From NCBI RefSeq assembly GCF_023921225.1, contig NZ_CP071527.1, forward strand, positions 384,501 through 448,500: 64,000 nt of DNA. The letters run 5' to 3'. Below the pieces are notes generated by a model, which saw only the letters and a list, made by a program, of their open reading frames with translations, made no database searches and was not told the DNA's origin. This document shows, piece by piece, positions 1-9,303 of the stretch. Position 1 is the first letter of the stretch. The number at the start of each line of letters is the position of its first letter. Both the position numbers and the translations under genes were made by a program. The DNA comes from Legionella lytica. Lineage in GTDB: Bacteria; Pseudomonadota; Gammaproteobacteria; Legionellales; Legionellaceae.

Positions 1-2
1 TT

Positions 3-980
3 GATGTGGATCGGAGCCTTTCTAAAGAAATCGGTTTTACTCAATCGGATATTGCATCGGATTTATTAATTAGTTTATCCGGAAGCTTTCAAACCTCTCC
101 GACTTTTTGGCTTGATCCTCGGAATGGCGTTTCATATCCAGTAGTTACGCAAGCACCACAATATGTGATGAATTCGCTACAGGCCTTGGAGAATCTTCCT
201 ATTGGAACCTTAACCCTGCCAAGCCAAGTACAAATTTTAGGAGCGGTGAGTCAGGTCAAGCGCACTTGGACCTCTGCCGTTGAGTCCCACTATAATGTGC
301 AGCCGGTAATTGATATTTTTGCCTCAATACAAGACCGTGATCTTGGCGCTGTGGCTAAGGACATTCAAAAGGTATTGAATGAGACCAAAAAAGATTTGCC
401 TAAAGGTTCTTCGGTTGCGATTCGAGGGCAAATAGATACCCAAGCTCATGCCTTTTCAGGTCTTTATTGGGGCTTAGCATTTTCTATTTTACTGGTATAC
501 CTGTTGATTGTTATTAATTTTCAATCTTGGTTGGATCCTTTTATCATCATTACTGCATTACCTGCCGCATTAGCTGGAATTGCCTGGATGTTGTTTTTAA
601 CCCATACCCCGTTAAGTGTACCAGCATTGACTGGGGCAATTATGTGTATGGGGGTGGCCACTGCCAACAGTATTTTGATCATTAGTTTTGCCAGAGATCA
701 TTTGTCGACCACGCCTAATCCTTTTACGGCTGCACTTGAAGCAGGAAGAGCCCGTTTGCGTCCTGTATTAATGACTGCTTCTGCCATGGTGATCGGCATG
801 TTACCTATGGCTTTGGGTTTGGGTGATGGTGGCGAGCAAAATGCACCTTTAGGAAGGGCGGTAATCGGTGGTTTATCGTTTGCAACTATAGCCACGCTCT
901 TTTTTGTGCCGACGGTTTTTTATGTAATTCACGAGCGTAAATTGAACGCGAAGACGAAGCAAAGGAACAAAAATGTTTGA
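3..980 (+). CDS. RND efflux pump inner-membrane subunit, C-terminal part (5' end outside window)
   Basis: The frame is open from the left edge, so this is the last third of a roughly 1000-residue RND transporter. About 326 residues remain. They hold the second periplasmic porter domain (about 1-150) and then the final transmembrane block. The segment with 'GVATANSIL' followed by 'RLRPVLMTASAMVIGMLPMA' is the usual end of RND proton-driven drug or metal exporters. The final helix ends in 'FFVPTVFYVI'. The stop overlaps the start of the adaptor gene by 8 nt. The order pump-adaptor-outer membrane factor is the reverse of the mexAB/acrAB order. Substrate class cannot be told because the ion-relay helices lie outside the window. 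Confidence 0.9.
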   Translation, partial: DVDRSLSKEIGFTQSDIASDLLISLSGSFQTSPTFWLDPRNGVSYPVVTQAPQYVMNSLQALENLPIGTLTLPSQVQILGAVSQVKRTWTSAVESHYNVQPVIDIFASIQDRDLGAVAKDIQKVLNETKKDLPKGSSVAIRGQIDTQAHAFSGLYWGLAFSILLVYLLIVINFQSWLDPFIIITALPAALAGIAWMLFLTHTPLSVPALTGAIMCMGVATANSILIISFARDHLSTTPNPFTAALEAGRARLRPVLMTASAMVIGMLPMALGLGDGGEQNAPLGRAVIGGLSFATIATLFFVPTVFYVIHERKLNAKTKQRNKNV

Positions 981-2118
981 AAAAATGCAATTACACCTTA
1001 AAGACAAACGGCATCGTCATTATGTGATCGGCATTGCTATTTTCTTACTTATTGTGCTGTTGCTGATTATCTTTCGCATTCATGCCGCCATTGTTTTACG
1101 TAACCGCACCATTGCCGAGGCGGTCACTGTAGTGCGGGTTCTTGAGGCAACGACGGCGAAGGGAACAGACAAAATTATTTTGCCAGGTAACGTTTGGGCC
1201 TGGCATGAAGCTCCTATTTTTGCGCGTACGAATGGCTATGTGCGAACGTGGTATGTTGATATTGGTAGTCATGTTAAGGCTGGTGATTTACTTGCTGAAA
1301 TTGAAACGCCAGAACTTGATGCTCAACAGCGTCAAGCCGTAGCTGATTTAAATACGGCAATTGCTAACAGTACTCTCGCTCAATCTACCGCAAAGCGTTG
1401 GGTGAATTTATTAAAAACCGATTCGGTATCCAAGCAAGAAACCGATGAGAAGGTAAGCAGTGCGAAGGCGCTGCAAGCCGCAATGGTTTCTGCCAAAGAA
1501 AACCTTGTGCGTTTAAACAAGTTAGTTGGGTTTCAGCGAGTCATCGCACCTTTTGATGGAGTAATTACTGCGCGTGCTACCGACATAGGTGCTTTGATTA
1601 ATGAGGGCAGTAGTACCACCGCGAAACCTTTATTTCGTATTGCGCAAACAAATCCGCTGCGCATTTATGTCAAGGTACCGCAAAATTTATCCACCCGCCT
1701 GACAGACGACATGCAGGTCAGCTTACATTTTTCAGAACATCCAAATAAAGTGTTTATGGCGAAATTGTTCGAGACGGCTAGAGCCATTGATCCGAACACA
1801 CGCACGTTGTTGGCGCAATTTACGGCAGAAAATAAAGAGGAGTTGATGTTATCGGGTAGTTATACCGAAGTTTGGTTTACCTTTCCGCTGCCACCTAATA
1901 CGGTGCGTTTGCCGGTTAATACCTTAATTTTCCAAGCAGCAGGTTTACAGGTTGCGGTGGTCGATAAAAACAATAAGATTCAATTAAAATCAGTAACCAT
2001 CCGTCGCGATTTTGGTGCTGAAGTGGAAATTGCTACCGGCGTGACCCCTGGGGAACGCATAGTCTTAAATCCCCCGGATTCAATTTCCAATGATGAAGTG
2101 GTACGGGTAGCCTCATGA
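973..2118 (+). CDS. Efflux RND periplasmic adaptor (membrane fusion protein)
   Basis: This 381-residue HlyD/AcrA-family adaptor would link the upstream RND pump to the downstream outer-membrane factor. It has one N-terminal membrane anchor (about 17-40). A lipoyl half-motif follows around 'VDIGSHVKAGDLLAEIETPELD' (about 95-115). Then come a short alpha-hairpin (about 115-180) and the second lipoyl half at 'RVIAPFDGVITARATDIGALI'. Beta-barrel and membrane-proximal domains run to the end. There is no lipobox, so it is probably held by its uncleaved helix. It overlaps the gene before it by 8 nt and the next by 4 nt (ATGA), which indicates translational coupling in one operon. Confidence 0.9.
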   Translation: MFEKMQLHLKDKRHRHYVIGIAIFLLIVLLLIIFRIHAAIVLRNRTIAEAVTVVRVLEATTAKGTDKIILPGNVWAWHEAPIFARTNGYVRTWYVDIGSHVKAGDLLAEIETPELDAQQRQAVADLNTAIANSTLAQSTAKRWVNLLKTDSVSKQETDEKVSSAKALQAAMVSAKENLVRLNKLVGFQRVIAPFDGVITARATDIGALINEGSSTTAKPLFRIAQTNPLRIYVKVPQNLSTRLTDDMQVSLHFSEHPNKVFMAKLFETARAIDPNTRTLLAQFTAENKEELMLSGSYTEVWFTFPLPPNTVRLPVNTLIFQAAGLQVAVVDKNNKIQLKSVTIRRDFGAEVEIATGVTPGERIVLNPPDSISNDEVVRVAS

Positions 2119-3572
2119 AAAAACTGAGTATTTCTAGTTTAATGGTTTGGGTTTTAGCCGGTTGCTCACTGGCACCAAAATATGAGCGCCCGTTCATGCC
2201 TGTTCCGGAGCATTTTAAAGAGACTGGAACTTGGAAAAAAGTAACGGCCAAACCGCGGTTGGTTAAGCCGGATGCTTGGTGGCAAGCCTTTAATGATCCA
2301 ATTCTTAATGATTTGGAAGAGCGCTTGACGATGGCGAACCAAGATTTAAAAATAGCATTTGCCCACTATCAGGATGCTTATGCGTTAGCTCAAGTTGCGC
2401 GCGCAGCCCTTTTCCCTACATTGCAGGGGTTATTCAACGGGGACAGGCAGCAAAACTCACGCACGGTTGCAAATCCGCCTACGGTTTTTGTTTATAATCA
2501 ATTTTTAGCAGGTGGTTATCTCAGTTATGAGCTTGATGCCTGGGGAGCTGTTCGTAATCAAATCGTTGCCACCGCTCAGACGGCGAAGGCTAGTGCTGCT
2601 GATGTGGCTGCGATTCATCTGAGCTTACACGCGGAGCTTGCTAGTGATTATTTTGCGTTAAGGGGCAGTGATGAACAGCAACGTATTTTAGATCAAACCG
2701 TTGCTGCTTATAAGAAGGCGCTTTATTTAACTCAACAACGTCATAAAGGAGGAGCGGCTCCTATTGCTGATGTGGATGAGGCGGAAACACAACTGCAAAA
2801 TGCCAAAACTATGGCAGAAGAGATGCGCTTAAATCGAGCGCAGTTGGAACATGCCATTGCTGTGTTAGTAGGGGAGATTCCCTCTAATTTTTCTTTAGCT
2901 CCAGCGAAACTCCCGAAGAAACTCTTAGCTATTGCGCCGAATATGCCATCAACCTTATTAGAGCGTCGACCGGATATTGTGGCGGCTGAGCATCGAGTGC
3001 AATCGGCTAATGCCAGTATAGGTGTTGCTCGAGCGGCCTTTTTTCCGCAATTTAATTTAACTGGAAGTGGTGGTTTTCAAAGTCGCTCTATAGGGAATCT
3101 AATTTCTAAGCCCAGCGTGTTTTGGTCTATTGGGCCCTTGAGTTTGTTAACGCTTATCCAACCAATTGCCGAAGTTACCGTTTTCGATGGGGGGCGATTA
3201 CGCAGCTTATTAAATCAGGCCAAAGCTGATTATTTTGCTGCTGTAGCAGCTTATCGGAAGGCGGTTTTAACGGGATTCCAGGATGTTGAGGATAATCTTA
3301 TTGCGATGAAGCAATTGGATAAGGAGCGTGTAACGCAGGATGCTGCGACTCGAGCGGCAATGCGTGCCTGGGTTCAAGAGCAATATCGCTATCAGGGGGG
3401 GTTAGTGACCTTTTTACAAGTTGTGGTTGCTGAAAATATTGCATTGCAGTCCGAACTTGCTTCAGTCAATATTCGTACGCGTCGACAAATCGCTAGTGTG
3501 CAGTTGATTAAAGCGTTAGGTGGAGGATGGTCTTTTGATGTGACTAAGGCTAAAGGAACTAAAAATGCATAA
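2115..3572 (+). CDS. Outer-membrane efflux lipoprotein, NodT/OprM type
   Basis: A 485-residue TolC-like outer-membrane factor. It starts with a lipoprotein signal peptide whose lipobox is LAGC (cysteine at about residue 17), followed by 'SLAPKYERP', typical of the NodT family. Two homologous OEP repeats follow. The second begins near 'LLERRPDIVAAEHRV', a conserved signature of this family. It should form the trimeric exit duct of the RND system encoded upstream and is the last gene of that operon. A perfect hairpin lies 2 nt past the stop. Confidence 0.92.
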   Translation: MKKLSISSLMVWVLAGCSLAPKYERPFMPVPEHFKETGTWKKVTAKPRLVKPDAWWQAFNDPILNDLEERLTMANQDLKIAFAHYQDAYALAQVARAALFPTLQGLFNGDRQQNSRTVANPPTVFVYNQFLAGGYLSYELDAWGAVRNQIVATAQTAKASAADVAAIHLSLHAELASDYFALRGSDEQQRILDQTVAAYKKALYLTQQRHKGGAAPIADVDEAETQLQNAKTMAEEMRLNRAQLEHAIAVLVGEIPSNFSLAPAKLPKKLLAIAPNMPSTLLERRPDIVAAEHRVQSANASIGVARAAFFPQFNLTGSGGFQSRSIGNLISKPSVFWSIGPLSLLTLIQPIAEVTVFDGGRLRSLLNQAKADYFAAVAAYRKAVLTGFQDVEDNLIAMKQLDKERVTQDAATRAAMRAWVQEQYRYQGGLVTFLQVVVAENIALQSELASVNIRTRRQIASVQLIKALGGGWSFDVTKAKGTKNA

Positions 3573-3574
3573 AA

Positions 3575-3604
3575 GTAACCCTGGTTGCAAGCAACCAGGG
3601 TTAC
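3575..3604. terminator. Hairpin between convergent genes
   Basis: A perfect 14-bp stem (3575-3588 with 3591-3604) and an AA loop lies between the efflux operon (+) and the small membrane protein (-). On the minus strand the stem is followed by TTTT, so it is a better terminator for the minus-strand gene. The plus side lacks a T run. Confidence 0.65.
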
Positions 3605-3626
3605 ATTACTACGAGTAAGTGATGGA

Positions 3627-4094
3627 TTATGCGGTTACTCGTGCCACTAACTGCGGTTCTGCGGAATAAGCATTGGTTGTTGCCCCAATAATCATTTGCG
3701 TTACTTTGTTAAGAAGGCTGAACGTGAGTGAAGCCGCGAGGCAGGCTACACCCACTTGGAGTATTGCTGTTCCTAAAATAGCAGCTCCCATACAACCTGC
3801 AGTAAAAGCAAAGGCCGCTCTGAAGCCAGTATTTTCCATGAAGTCAAGAAAAGAGCTAGATTGATCGAAATAGTCAGCATTAATGAATGCCTTATAGGCC
3901 ATCATTGCTGGAACAACCAAAAGCGCTCCGCCTAAAGCTGCAGCACTTGCAGTCATAACGAGAGAGCCAACAGTTGGAATAGTAGCACCAATTAAAAGAC
4001 CGCCAAAAACCCCATTTTTTGCAGCATTAAGAGCGCCAACACCAACATCTCCTACTAATTGTTTTGATTGGCGACTACGGAAAAAGTCAGTCAT
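3627..4094 (-). CDS. Small hydrophobic protein, unknown function
   Basis: 155 residues, not recognised. A short polar start (about 1-20) precedes a glycine/alanine-rich hydrophobic stretch at about 27-70. After a polar segment 'NADYFDQSSSFLDFMENTG' (about 71-90) comes a second hydrophobic block at about 92-135. There is no signal-peptidase site, so it is probably an integral inner-membrane protein with two hairpins, or a secreted hydrophobic protein. A good sigma70-like promoter lies upstream. The layout, two hydrophobic blocks split by an 'N-DY..' polar linker, resembles the 175-residue protein at 33583-34110. The two could be distant relatives, but identity is low. Confidence 0.6.
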   Translation of the reverse strand: MTDFFRSRQSKQLVGDVGVGALNAAKNGVFGGLLIGATIPTVGSLVMTASAAALGGALLVVPAMMAYKAFINADYFDQSSSFLDFMENTGFRAAFAFTAGCMGAAILGTAILQVGVACLAASLTFSLLNKVTQMIIGATTNAYSAEPQLVARVTA

Positions 4095-4125
4095 TTTTGT
4101 TTCTCATGATTAAATTTGGATTGAT

Positions 4126-4154
4126 ATGTTATTTAATTGATCAGTTCTTGTCAA
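4126..4154 (-). promoter_or_regulatory. Sigma70-type promoter of the small hydrophobic protein
   Basis: Read on the minus strand, TTGACA (4149-4154) is a perfect -35. After 17 nt it is followed by TAACAT (4126-4131), a 4/6 match to the -10. The start codon of the 3627-4094 gene lies about 30 nt downstream. Confidence 0.55.
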
Positions 4155-4217
4155 GTCTAAGCTAGGAAGGAGGACGTATCAATAACTGCGTCACCCTAGG
4201 CGTTTACGATGAAGGCT

Positions 4218-4259
4218 CTCCTGAATGTAGCATGCTACTACAGATACCTCATTCAGGAG
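4218..4259. repeat. Intergenic inverted repeat
   Basis: CTCCTGAATG (4218-4227) pairs with CATTCAGGAG (4250-4259). A 10-bp palindrome TAGCATGCTA sits just inside the left arm. It lies in the 207-nt gap between two minus-strand genes, and no gene was found in that gap. It may be a terminator of the exported-protein gene that ends at 4302, or a dispersed repeat. There is no clear T run. Confidence 0.4.
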
Positions 4260-4301
4260 CTCTCTCACTGTATTCGAGATGACGCGCGTAAGAACGGACT
4301 G

Positions 4302-4688
4302 TTAATCCAATTTAATTGTATAGGAATAGCTACCCCAGCCATCATATTCAGTTTCAAGATAACGAATACCATTGCAAGATGCGTTTACTCTAGGGTGATT
4401 CATGTAGGGACCATCTTTGATGTCAAGTACGCACCAATTTTCTGCATCATAGGCGACAGTAACATGGGCATATCCACTTTTGCATTGATAAGAATCTCTG
4501 ATAAGAAAGCTGCGTGGACCAATCACTTGCAGAATAATATCTTGATCGCTAAATGCATTGACAATATGAATCTCTGGGTGTGTGTCATCGCTTAAACGAA
4601 AATAATCTTTATAGCCACAGTAAAACTCTTTTGCATGAGCGTTCACTGCCATAAGGCTTGATGCTGCCAGTACAATCCATTTCTTCAT
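4302..4688 (-). CDS. Small exported protein with cysteines, unknown function
   Basis: 128 residues with a clear Sec signal peptide (about 1-19, cut after 'AHA'). The mature part has four cysteines, at the start ('FYCGY') and later in 'YQCKSG', 'NWCVL' and 'ASCNG'. That fits a disulphide-bonded periplasmic or secreted protein. No family was recognised. The ribosome-binding site AAGGTG sits 8 nt before ATG, and a TATAAT promoter lies just upstream. It appears to be a single-gene unit downstream of, but separately promoted from, the EmrB operon. Confidence 0.7.
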   Translation of the reverse strand: MKKWIVLAASSLMAVNAHAKEFYCGYKDYFRLSDDTHPEIHIVNAFSDQDIILQVIGPRSFLIRDSYQCKSGYAHVTVAYDAENWCVLDIKDGPYMNHPRVNASCNGIRYLETEYDGWGSYSYTIKLD

Positions 4689-4721
4689 TTTAAAGCACCT
4701 TATTGTTTAAAATCGAAACGG

Positions 4722-4750
4722 ATTATAGAGAAAAATTGTTTTATAAACAA
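4722..4750 (-). promoter_or_regulatory. Promoter of the exported-protein gene
   Basis: On the minus strand TTGTTT (4745-4750) is followed after 17 nt by a perfect TATAAT (4722-4727). The start codon of the 4302-4688 gene is about 34 nt downstream. The -35 match is only 3/6. Confidence 0.55.
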
Positions 4751-6286
4751 TCATTCTGCAGCAATTGGACCACCAGATTTCACATAAGTTGGTTTAGCCA
4801 GCCAAACTAGTACCAGTAAAAAAGCAAATACCCACGCGGAAGCTCTGAATATGTCATTTGTAGCCAGCATGAATGCTTGATTAATGATGGTTTCATAAAG
4901 TACACCAAAACGTTTTAAACCATGGATTCCCAATGAGTGTAATTGCTCAAGTGCTTGTTGAGTGAAGGGGCTAAAGGCATTGACATATTCTACGAGATGA
5001 CTTTGGTGTAACGCCTCTCGATCATTCCATAAGGTGACACTAATTGATGTTCCAAAACTTCCCCCAAGGATTCGGAAGAAATTACCCAAGCCCAGAGCAC
5101 TTGCCATTTTTTCAGGAGGCAGGTCCGCTAAAATCATGGCAACCAGCGGGGTAAAGAAAAAGGCAAGGCCGAATCCTTGTACAAAACGTGGCTCAATAAG
5201 CTGGAGGAAGCCAATGTCTGTATAGAATAAGGATTGCCAGTAGGAGGTAAGGGCGAACACCACAAAACCGATACTTGTTACTATGCGTAAGTCAAATCTA
5301 CCCATGTAATTTCCAACCACAGGAGTAAGAATAAAAGGGATAATCCCTACAGGCGCTACAGCAAGGCCGGCCCAGGTCGGGGTATACCCCATTTGTGTTT
5401 GTAACCACAACGGGAAAATAACGACGTTAGAAAAATAGACTAAAAAGCCTAGGGTAAGACAAATAACCCCAATGGTGAAACTCCTATTTTTAAATAAGTA
5501 CAGGTCAATAATGGGATCGCACTGTGTAAGTAACCAAACGACTAAAAAGCTTAGCGCGATTAAGGAAATAATACTTAAGCCAATAATGATATTCGAGTGG
5601 AACCAATCGAGGTCATGACCTTTATCTAATAAAACTTGTAAACAGCCAATACCAATAATTAATAAGATTAAACCGACATAATCGATTGGGCGCTTGATGA
5701 TGGGGGTTTCTCTTCCTGATAGTGTGATCATGGTAAAAATCACCGAAAAAATACCCACAGGGACATTAATATAGAAAATCCAGGGCCAGGTATAATTATC
5801 AGTAATATACCCCCCCAGAATCGGCCCAAGTATGGGGCCAACTACCGCAGTCATCGCCCAGATTCCCGTAGCCAGGCCTCTTTTTTCGGGGGGATAGTTT
5901 GCCAGTAAGATACTTTGTGACAAAGGAATCATTGGGCCAGAAACAGCTCCTTGAACCACTCGGAAAAAAATTAGCATGGGCAGATTAAATGATAAACCGC
6001 AGAGCACGGAAGCAATGGTAAATAGGGCCGTAGAAAATAGAAATAGGCGAACTTCACCAAAACGGCGCGCCAGCCATCCGGTAAGTGGTAGCATGATGGC
6101 TTGGCTTACGGCAAAAGACGTGATGACCCAAGTACCATTATCTGGGCTTACGCCAAGATCTCCGGCAATGGTTGGTATCGCTACATTGGCAATGGATACA
6201 TCAAGCACATTCATAAAAATGGCTAATGACAAGGAAAAGGTCATTAATGCCAGCCGACTGCCTGTTAGTGGAGGAAACTCAGTCAT
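4751..6286 (-). CDS. emrB: MFS drug exporter, DHA2/EmrB family
   Basis: A 511-residue, 14-helix drug:H+ antiporter. Motif A lies in the loop after helix 2 ('GWLARRFGEVRLFLFS', about 69-84). Motif C, typical of exporters, is at 'GPILGPILGGYI' (about 150-161). 'LDVSIANVAIPTIAGDLGVSP' near residue 29 is the classic EmrB opening. It is the last gene of an OMF-EmrA-EmrB operon and overlaps the adaptor gene by 8 nt, so it should form a tripartite pump with it. Substrates are probably hydrophobic toxic compounds, by family analogy. The exact symbol is by family, not proven orthology. Confidence 0.9.
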   Translation of the reverse strand: MTEFPPLTGSRLALMTFSLSLAIFMNVLDVSIANVAIPTIAGDLGVSPDNGTWVITSFAVSQAIMLPLTGWLARRFGEVRLFLFSTALFTIASVLCGLSFNLPMLIFFRVVQGAVSGPMIPLSQSILLANYPPEKRGLATGIWAMTAVVGPILGPILGGYITDNYTWPWIFYINVPVGIFSVIFTMITLSGRETPIIKRPIDYVGLILLIIGIGCLQVLLDKGHDLDWFHSNIIIGLSIISLIALSFLVVWLLTQCDPIIDLYLFKNRSFTIGVICLTLGFLVYFSNVVIFPLWLQTQMGYTPTWAGLAVAPVGIIPFILTPVVGNYMGRFDLRIVTSIGFVVFALTSYWQSLFYTDIGFLQLIEPRFVQGFGLAFFFTPLVAMILADLPPEKMASALGLGNFFRILGGSFGTSISVTLWNDREALHQSHLVEYVNAFSPFTQQALEQLHSLGIHGLKRFGVLYETIINQAFMLATNDIFRASAWVFAFLLVLVWLAKPTYVKSGGPIAAE

Positions 6287-7475
6287 GCTTATTGGCCTTG
6301 GCTAAAGACATGTCTGGGGAGTTTGCTTTTAATATGGTGTCAATAAGCGTGTCTACTTTGGCTAATTGGTCAGCGAAGACGGTCGTTTTATATTTAAAAA
6401 GCGTCTTATTGGTCGTTGGCATTCTACTGCCATCGCGGTTGCTCGTATTGACCGTAACCCGCATTGATAGTCCTATTTGTAAGGGATTTTCTGCTACCTC
6501 TTTTTCATCAAGCTGAATACGTATGGGCAATCTCTGTACGATTTTAATCCAGTTTCCCGTAGCATTTTGTGGTGGGAGCAAGGAGAATGCAGAACCCGTT
6601 CCTGCATTGAGTCCTAGCACTTTGCCATGATAGGTTATACCCGGATAGGCATCTGCATAGAGAATAACTGGTTGGCCTACGCGGATATGTTCCAGTGAAG
6701 ACTCCTTATAGTTAGCATCAACCCAGGTATCATGTAAGGGGACAATCGCAAGCATCGCGGTGTCTCGCGCAATTTGTTGTCCTGGATGAATGTTGCGTTT
6801 TGCAATGAATCCGGTGACAGGAGCAACAACAGTTGTTCTGTGGAAGTTTAAATAGGCGTTTTTTAGATTTGCTTTAGCGGTTTCTACCAATGGATGGCTG
6901 TATAGATTGGTGTTTTCAATTAATGCATTTGCAGCATCTAATTGGCGTAGGGAGGCATTATAGCTCGCTTGAGCGGCATCTAAGGCTGTTTGGAAGTGCT
7001 GCATTTCTTCACGAGATACGGCTCGGTTACCTACCAATCCTTTACGACGTTTTACGTCCAGTTGTGCTTTGATTAGATTTGCTTTATCTAAGATTACGTT
7101 TTGTCGGGCTTGGGCCGCATTTTCAAAGTATTGACGTACTTGGCGTACTGTTTGGCCTAGATCCGCTTTGGCTTTTTGCAAGGCTATGGTGTAGTCAGCC
7201 TGATCCATTTTAATGATGGGCTGTCCTTCTTTTACCAATTGCGTGTTTTCGGTATGAACTTCAACAACGGTTCCTGGTATTTGTGCCATGAGTTGGACCA
7301 AATTACCGCTAACATAAGCATCATCGGTATATTCTTCAAATTGCCCCCAAATTAGCCAATAGATAAACCAGACAATAGCAATAAATAAAAATAGACCGCC
7401 TAGGGCCAACATGGCTATCTTACGTTTATGTAGGGTCTCTTGGGTTGCACCACCACTTTCTTCTTTTTTGGTCAT
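6279..7475 (-). CDS. emrA: HlyD-family adaptor, EmrA type
   Basis: A 398-residue membrane fusion protein. It has a 25-residue cytoplasmic start, one transmembrane helix (about 26-47) and the EmrA signature 'YTDDAYVSGNLVQLMAQIPGTV' (about 55-76). A long coiled-coil hairpin (about 100-200) follows, then the second lipoyl half at 'VVAPVTGFIAKRNIHPGQQI'. It would bridge the MFS pump EmrB and the outer-membrane factor encoded on either side. It overlaps the OMF gene by 4 nt and emrB by 8 nt, so the three proteins are probably made together. Confidence 0.92.
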   Translation of the reverse strand: MTKKEESGGATQETLHKRKIAMLALGGLFLFIAIVWFIYWLIWGQFEEYTDDAYVSGNLVQLMAQIPGTVVEVHTENTQLVKEGQPIIKMDQADYTIALQKAKADLGQTVRQVRQYFENAAQARQNVILDKANLIKAQLDVKRRKGLVGNRAVSREEMQHFQTALDAAQASYNASLRQLDAANALIENTNLYSHPLVETAKANLKNAYLNFHRTTVVAPVTGFIAKRNIHPGQQIARDTAMLAIVPLHDTWVDANYKESSLEHIRVGQPVILYADAYPGITYHGKVLGLNAGTGSAFSLLPPQNATGNWIKIVQRLPIRIQLDEKEVAENPLQIGLSMRVTVNTSNRDGSRMPTTNKTLFKYKTTVFADQLAKVDTLIDTILKANSPDMSLAKANKHD

Positions 7476-8884
7476 AACGATACCTCGCCACCAAGGGCTG
7501 CTAATAAGGCTACAAAAGCTTGTTTTTGACGGGTTTGTAAACTAATGAGTAGTGATTTTTGTTGTACTACTAATTGTTTTATTTCAAGGAGCTGCACGTA
7601 GTCAATGACACCACTGTCATAACGTGAACGAAATAAGCGGTAATTGGTTTCGGTAGCATGCAGTGCTTTTTCTTGAGAATGAACTTGTTTATTCAATGTT
7701 TGTAGCGCCGTCATTTGATCGCTGACTTCACGTAAGGCATTTAAAATCGTTTGGTTGTATTGATTCACTGCAAGTTCATACTCCGCGCGCTTTACGCCTA
7801 GATTAGCTTTACGGGCTCCTGCATCAAAAATAGGCAATTCGAGCGCGGCTTTAACTCCCTCAGTTTGCAGGGCAATATGGAACAGTTTGCTAAAATAAAA
7901 TGATTGCAAGCTAAGCACGCCACTTAAATTAATATTGGGAAAAAAGGCTGCCTTGGCTACTTTAATTAGATGTGCTGCAGCTTGAGCACGAGCGCGCGTG
8001 GCAACAATATCGGGTCGGCGTCCGAGTAAATTAGCAGGAATTATTTTGGGTAATGCTAATTCTTGTTTATCATAAATAAATTTGGTGATTTCTATCTCTG
8101 TGTTAAACGGATTTTTACCCATTAAGGCTGCTAATTGGTGACGTGCCTGCATTTCTGCGCGATGATAGTCATCAACCGAGAGGCGTGCGGCTTGGGTGCT
8201 TGAGATGGCTGTTTTTACCGGAATGTCCGATTCCACACCTTGTTTGGCGCGATCGGTAACAATCGACTCTAGTTCTTCTAAAATACGTACGTTTTCTTTG
8301 GCCAATTGTTGCTGAAGTAGATTATTTTGTAGGTCAAAATAAACTGAGGCTATGGTTGAGCTTAAAATTAACCGTGTTTCCTCCATATCCATATGTGCCG
8401 CAAAACTTTCATTGACGCTGCTGGCAAAGGTTTCCCGATTTTTACCCCATAAATCCAGTTCATAGTTAAAATTTAATGCCAGGTTTGCGATGCGGGCTTG
8501 GTTCGCTACTATTTCAGTGAATGGCGGGGGAACTACTCCGTGAAAGGAAAAGTGGTCTTGGGCAATTGAGCCTTTGATATCTGCTGAAGGCCAAAGTGTT
8601 GAGAAAGCACCTTTAGCAATTTGTCGGGCGCGATCAATCCGAGCCCAGGCGCTACGCATATCAGGCCCATCTGTTAGCGCTATGGTAATCAGCTGATGTA
8701 GTTGAGGATCATTAAATCGAGTAAGGCAACTCTTGGATTGATTGGTTTTGGGGATCTTATAAACATGAGTTACTGCTAAATTGTGTGCACTAATTTGAGG
8801 CGTATGACTTGATGTCACGCTATGAAGTTTACAGCCTGTCGATAAAGCGGCACAACAAAGACCTGTTAATAAGAGCGAGCGCAA
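7472..8884 (-). CDS. Outer-membrane efflux lipoprotein, NodT type
   Basis: 470 residues; first gene of the EmrAB-type operon. The signal peptide ends in a lipobox-like 'ALSTGC' with cysteine at about 18. The conserved family signature 'LLGRRPDIVATRARAQAA' begins the second OEP repeat. The coiled-coil rich body and Gly-Gly-Glu end ('ALGGEVSL') fit the family. Together with the downstream adaptor and 14-helix pump it should make a tripartite exporter. It is divergent from the entericidin-like gene, with a 218-nt AT-rich region between them that presumably carries both promoters. No boxes stood out there. Confidence 0.9.
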   Translation of the reverse strand: MRSLLLTGLCCAALSTGCKLHSVTSSHTPQISAHNLAVTHVYKIPKTNQSKSCLTRFNDPQLHQLITIALTDGPDMRSAWARIDRARQIAKGAFSTLWPSADIKGSIAQDHFSFHGVVPPPFTEIVANQARIANLALNFNYELDLWGKNRETFASSVNESFAAHMDMEETRLILSSTIASVYFDLQNNLLQQQLAKENVRILEELESIVTDRAKQGVESDIPVKTAISSTQAARLSVDDYHRAEMQARHQLAALMGKNPFNTEIEITKFIYDKQELALPKIIPANLLGRRPDIVATRARAQAAAHLIKVAKAAFFPNINLSGVLSLQSFYFSKLFHIALQTEGVKAALELPIFDAGARKANLGVKRAEYELAVNQYNQTILNALREVSDQMTALQTLNKQVHSQEKALHATETNYRLFRSRYDSGVIDYVQLLEIKQLVVQQKSLLISLQTRQKQAFVALLAALGGEVSL

Positions 8885-9102
8885 ATTTAAATCCCTGTCT
8901 TTCTTATAAGCCCCTTAATTTATCAATATTTTTATAGAAAATATACCTTTCTGACTGTTCTTCTTTTTTTCTATTTACCAAAAGAGGCATTTGGGAAGAG
9001 CCAATAAAATTCATAGTGATTCTTTTTTGGCGGGTTAGCAGAATGTGGACTAAAATAAGTAAAGAAACGCCCTATTTTCAAACTCAAGAAGAGAGGAAAA
9101 TC

Positions 9103-9243
9103 ATGAACAGAGCGAAAAAAATAATAATGGTTTGTGTTTTTTTAGCCACAGTAGGGATGCTAACTGCATGTGGTACAGTTAGAGGTTTTGGTAAAGACGT
9201 GACTAATGTTGGTCATGGTATTCAACGAGCATCTCATCTTTGA
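9103..9243 (+). CDS. Entericidin EcnA/B-family small lipoprotein
   Basis: 46 residues. The start is the ATG with GAGAGGA 5-6 nt upstream, not the in-frame codons further up. A short basic end and hydrophobic run lead to a lipobox LTAC (cysteine at about 23). The mature peptide 'GTVRGFGKDVTNVGHGIQRASH' is the typical entericidin sequence. Family members are stress-induced membrane lipoproteins. EcnB in E. coli is a bacteriolytic toxin and EcnA its antidote, but most genomes carry only one copy, of unclear role. No partner copy is present here. Confidence 0.8.
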   Translation: MNRAKKIIMVCVFLATVGMLTACGTVRGFGKDVTNVGHGIQRASHL

Positions 9244-9265
9244 TCGCATTAATGAGTTTTTCGCC

Positions 9266-9291
9266 GCCTTGATGCAGCACAGCATCAAGGC
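9266..9291 (+). terminator. Hairpin after the entericidin-like gene
   Basis: A perfect 10-bp stem GCCTTGATGC/GCATCAAGGC with a 6-nt loop begins 22 nt after the stop codon. The tail 'TACGTTTG' is T-poor, so terminator strength is uncertain. It could also serve the convergent minus-strand gene ending at 9304. Confidence 0.5.
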
Positions 9292-9303
9292 TACGTTTGA
9301 GGT

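Noticed and set aside
8885..9102. Entericidin frame extended upstream to 9016
   Set aside because: The extension is not a signal peptide and destroys the lipoprotein layout; the ATG at 9103 has GAGAGGA in place.
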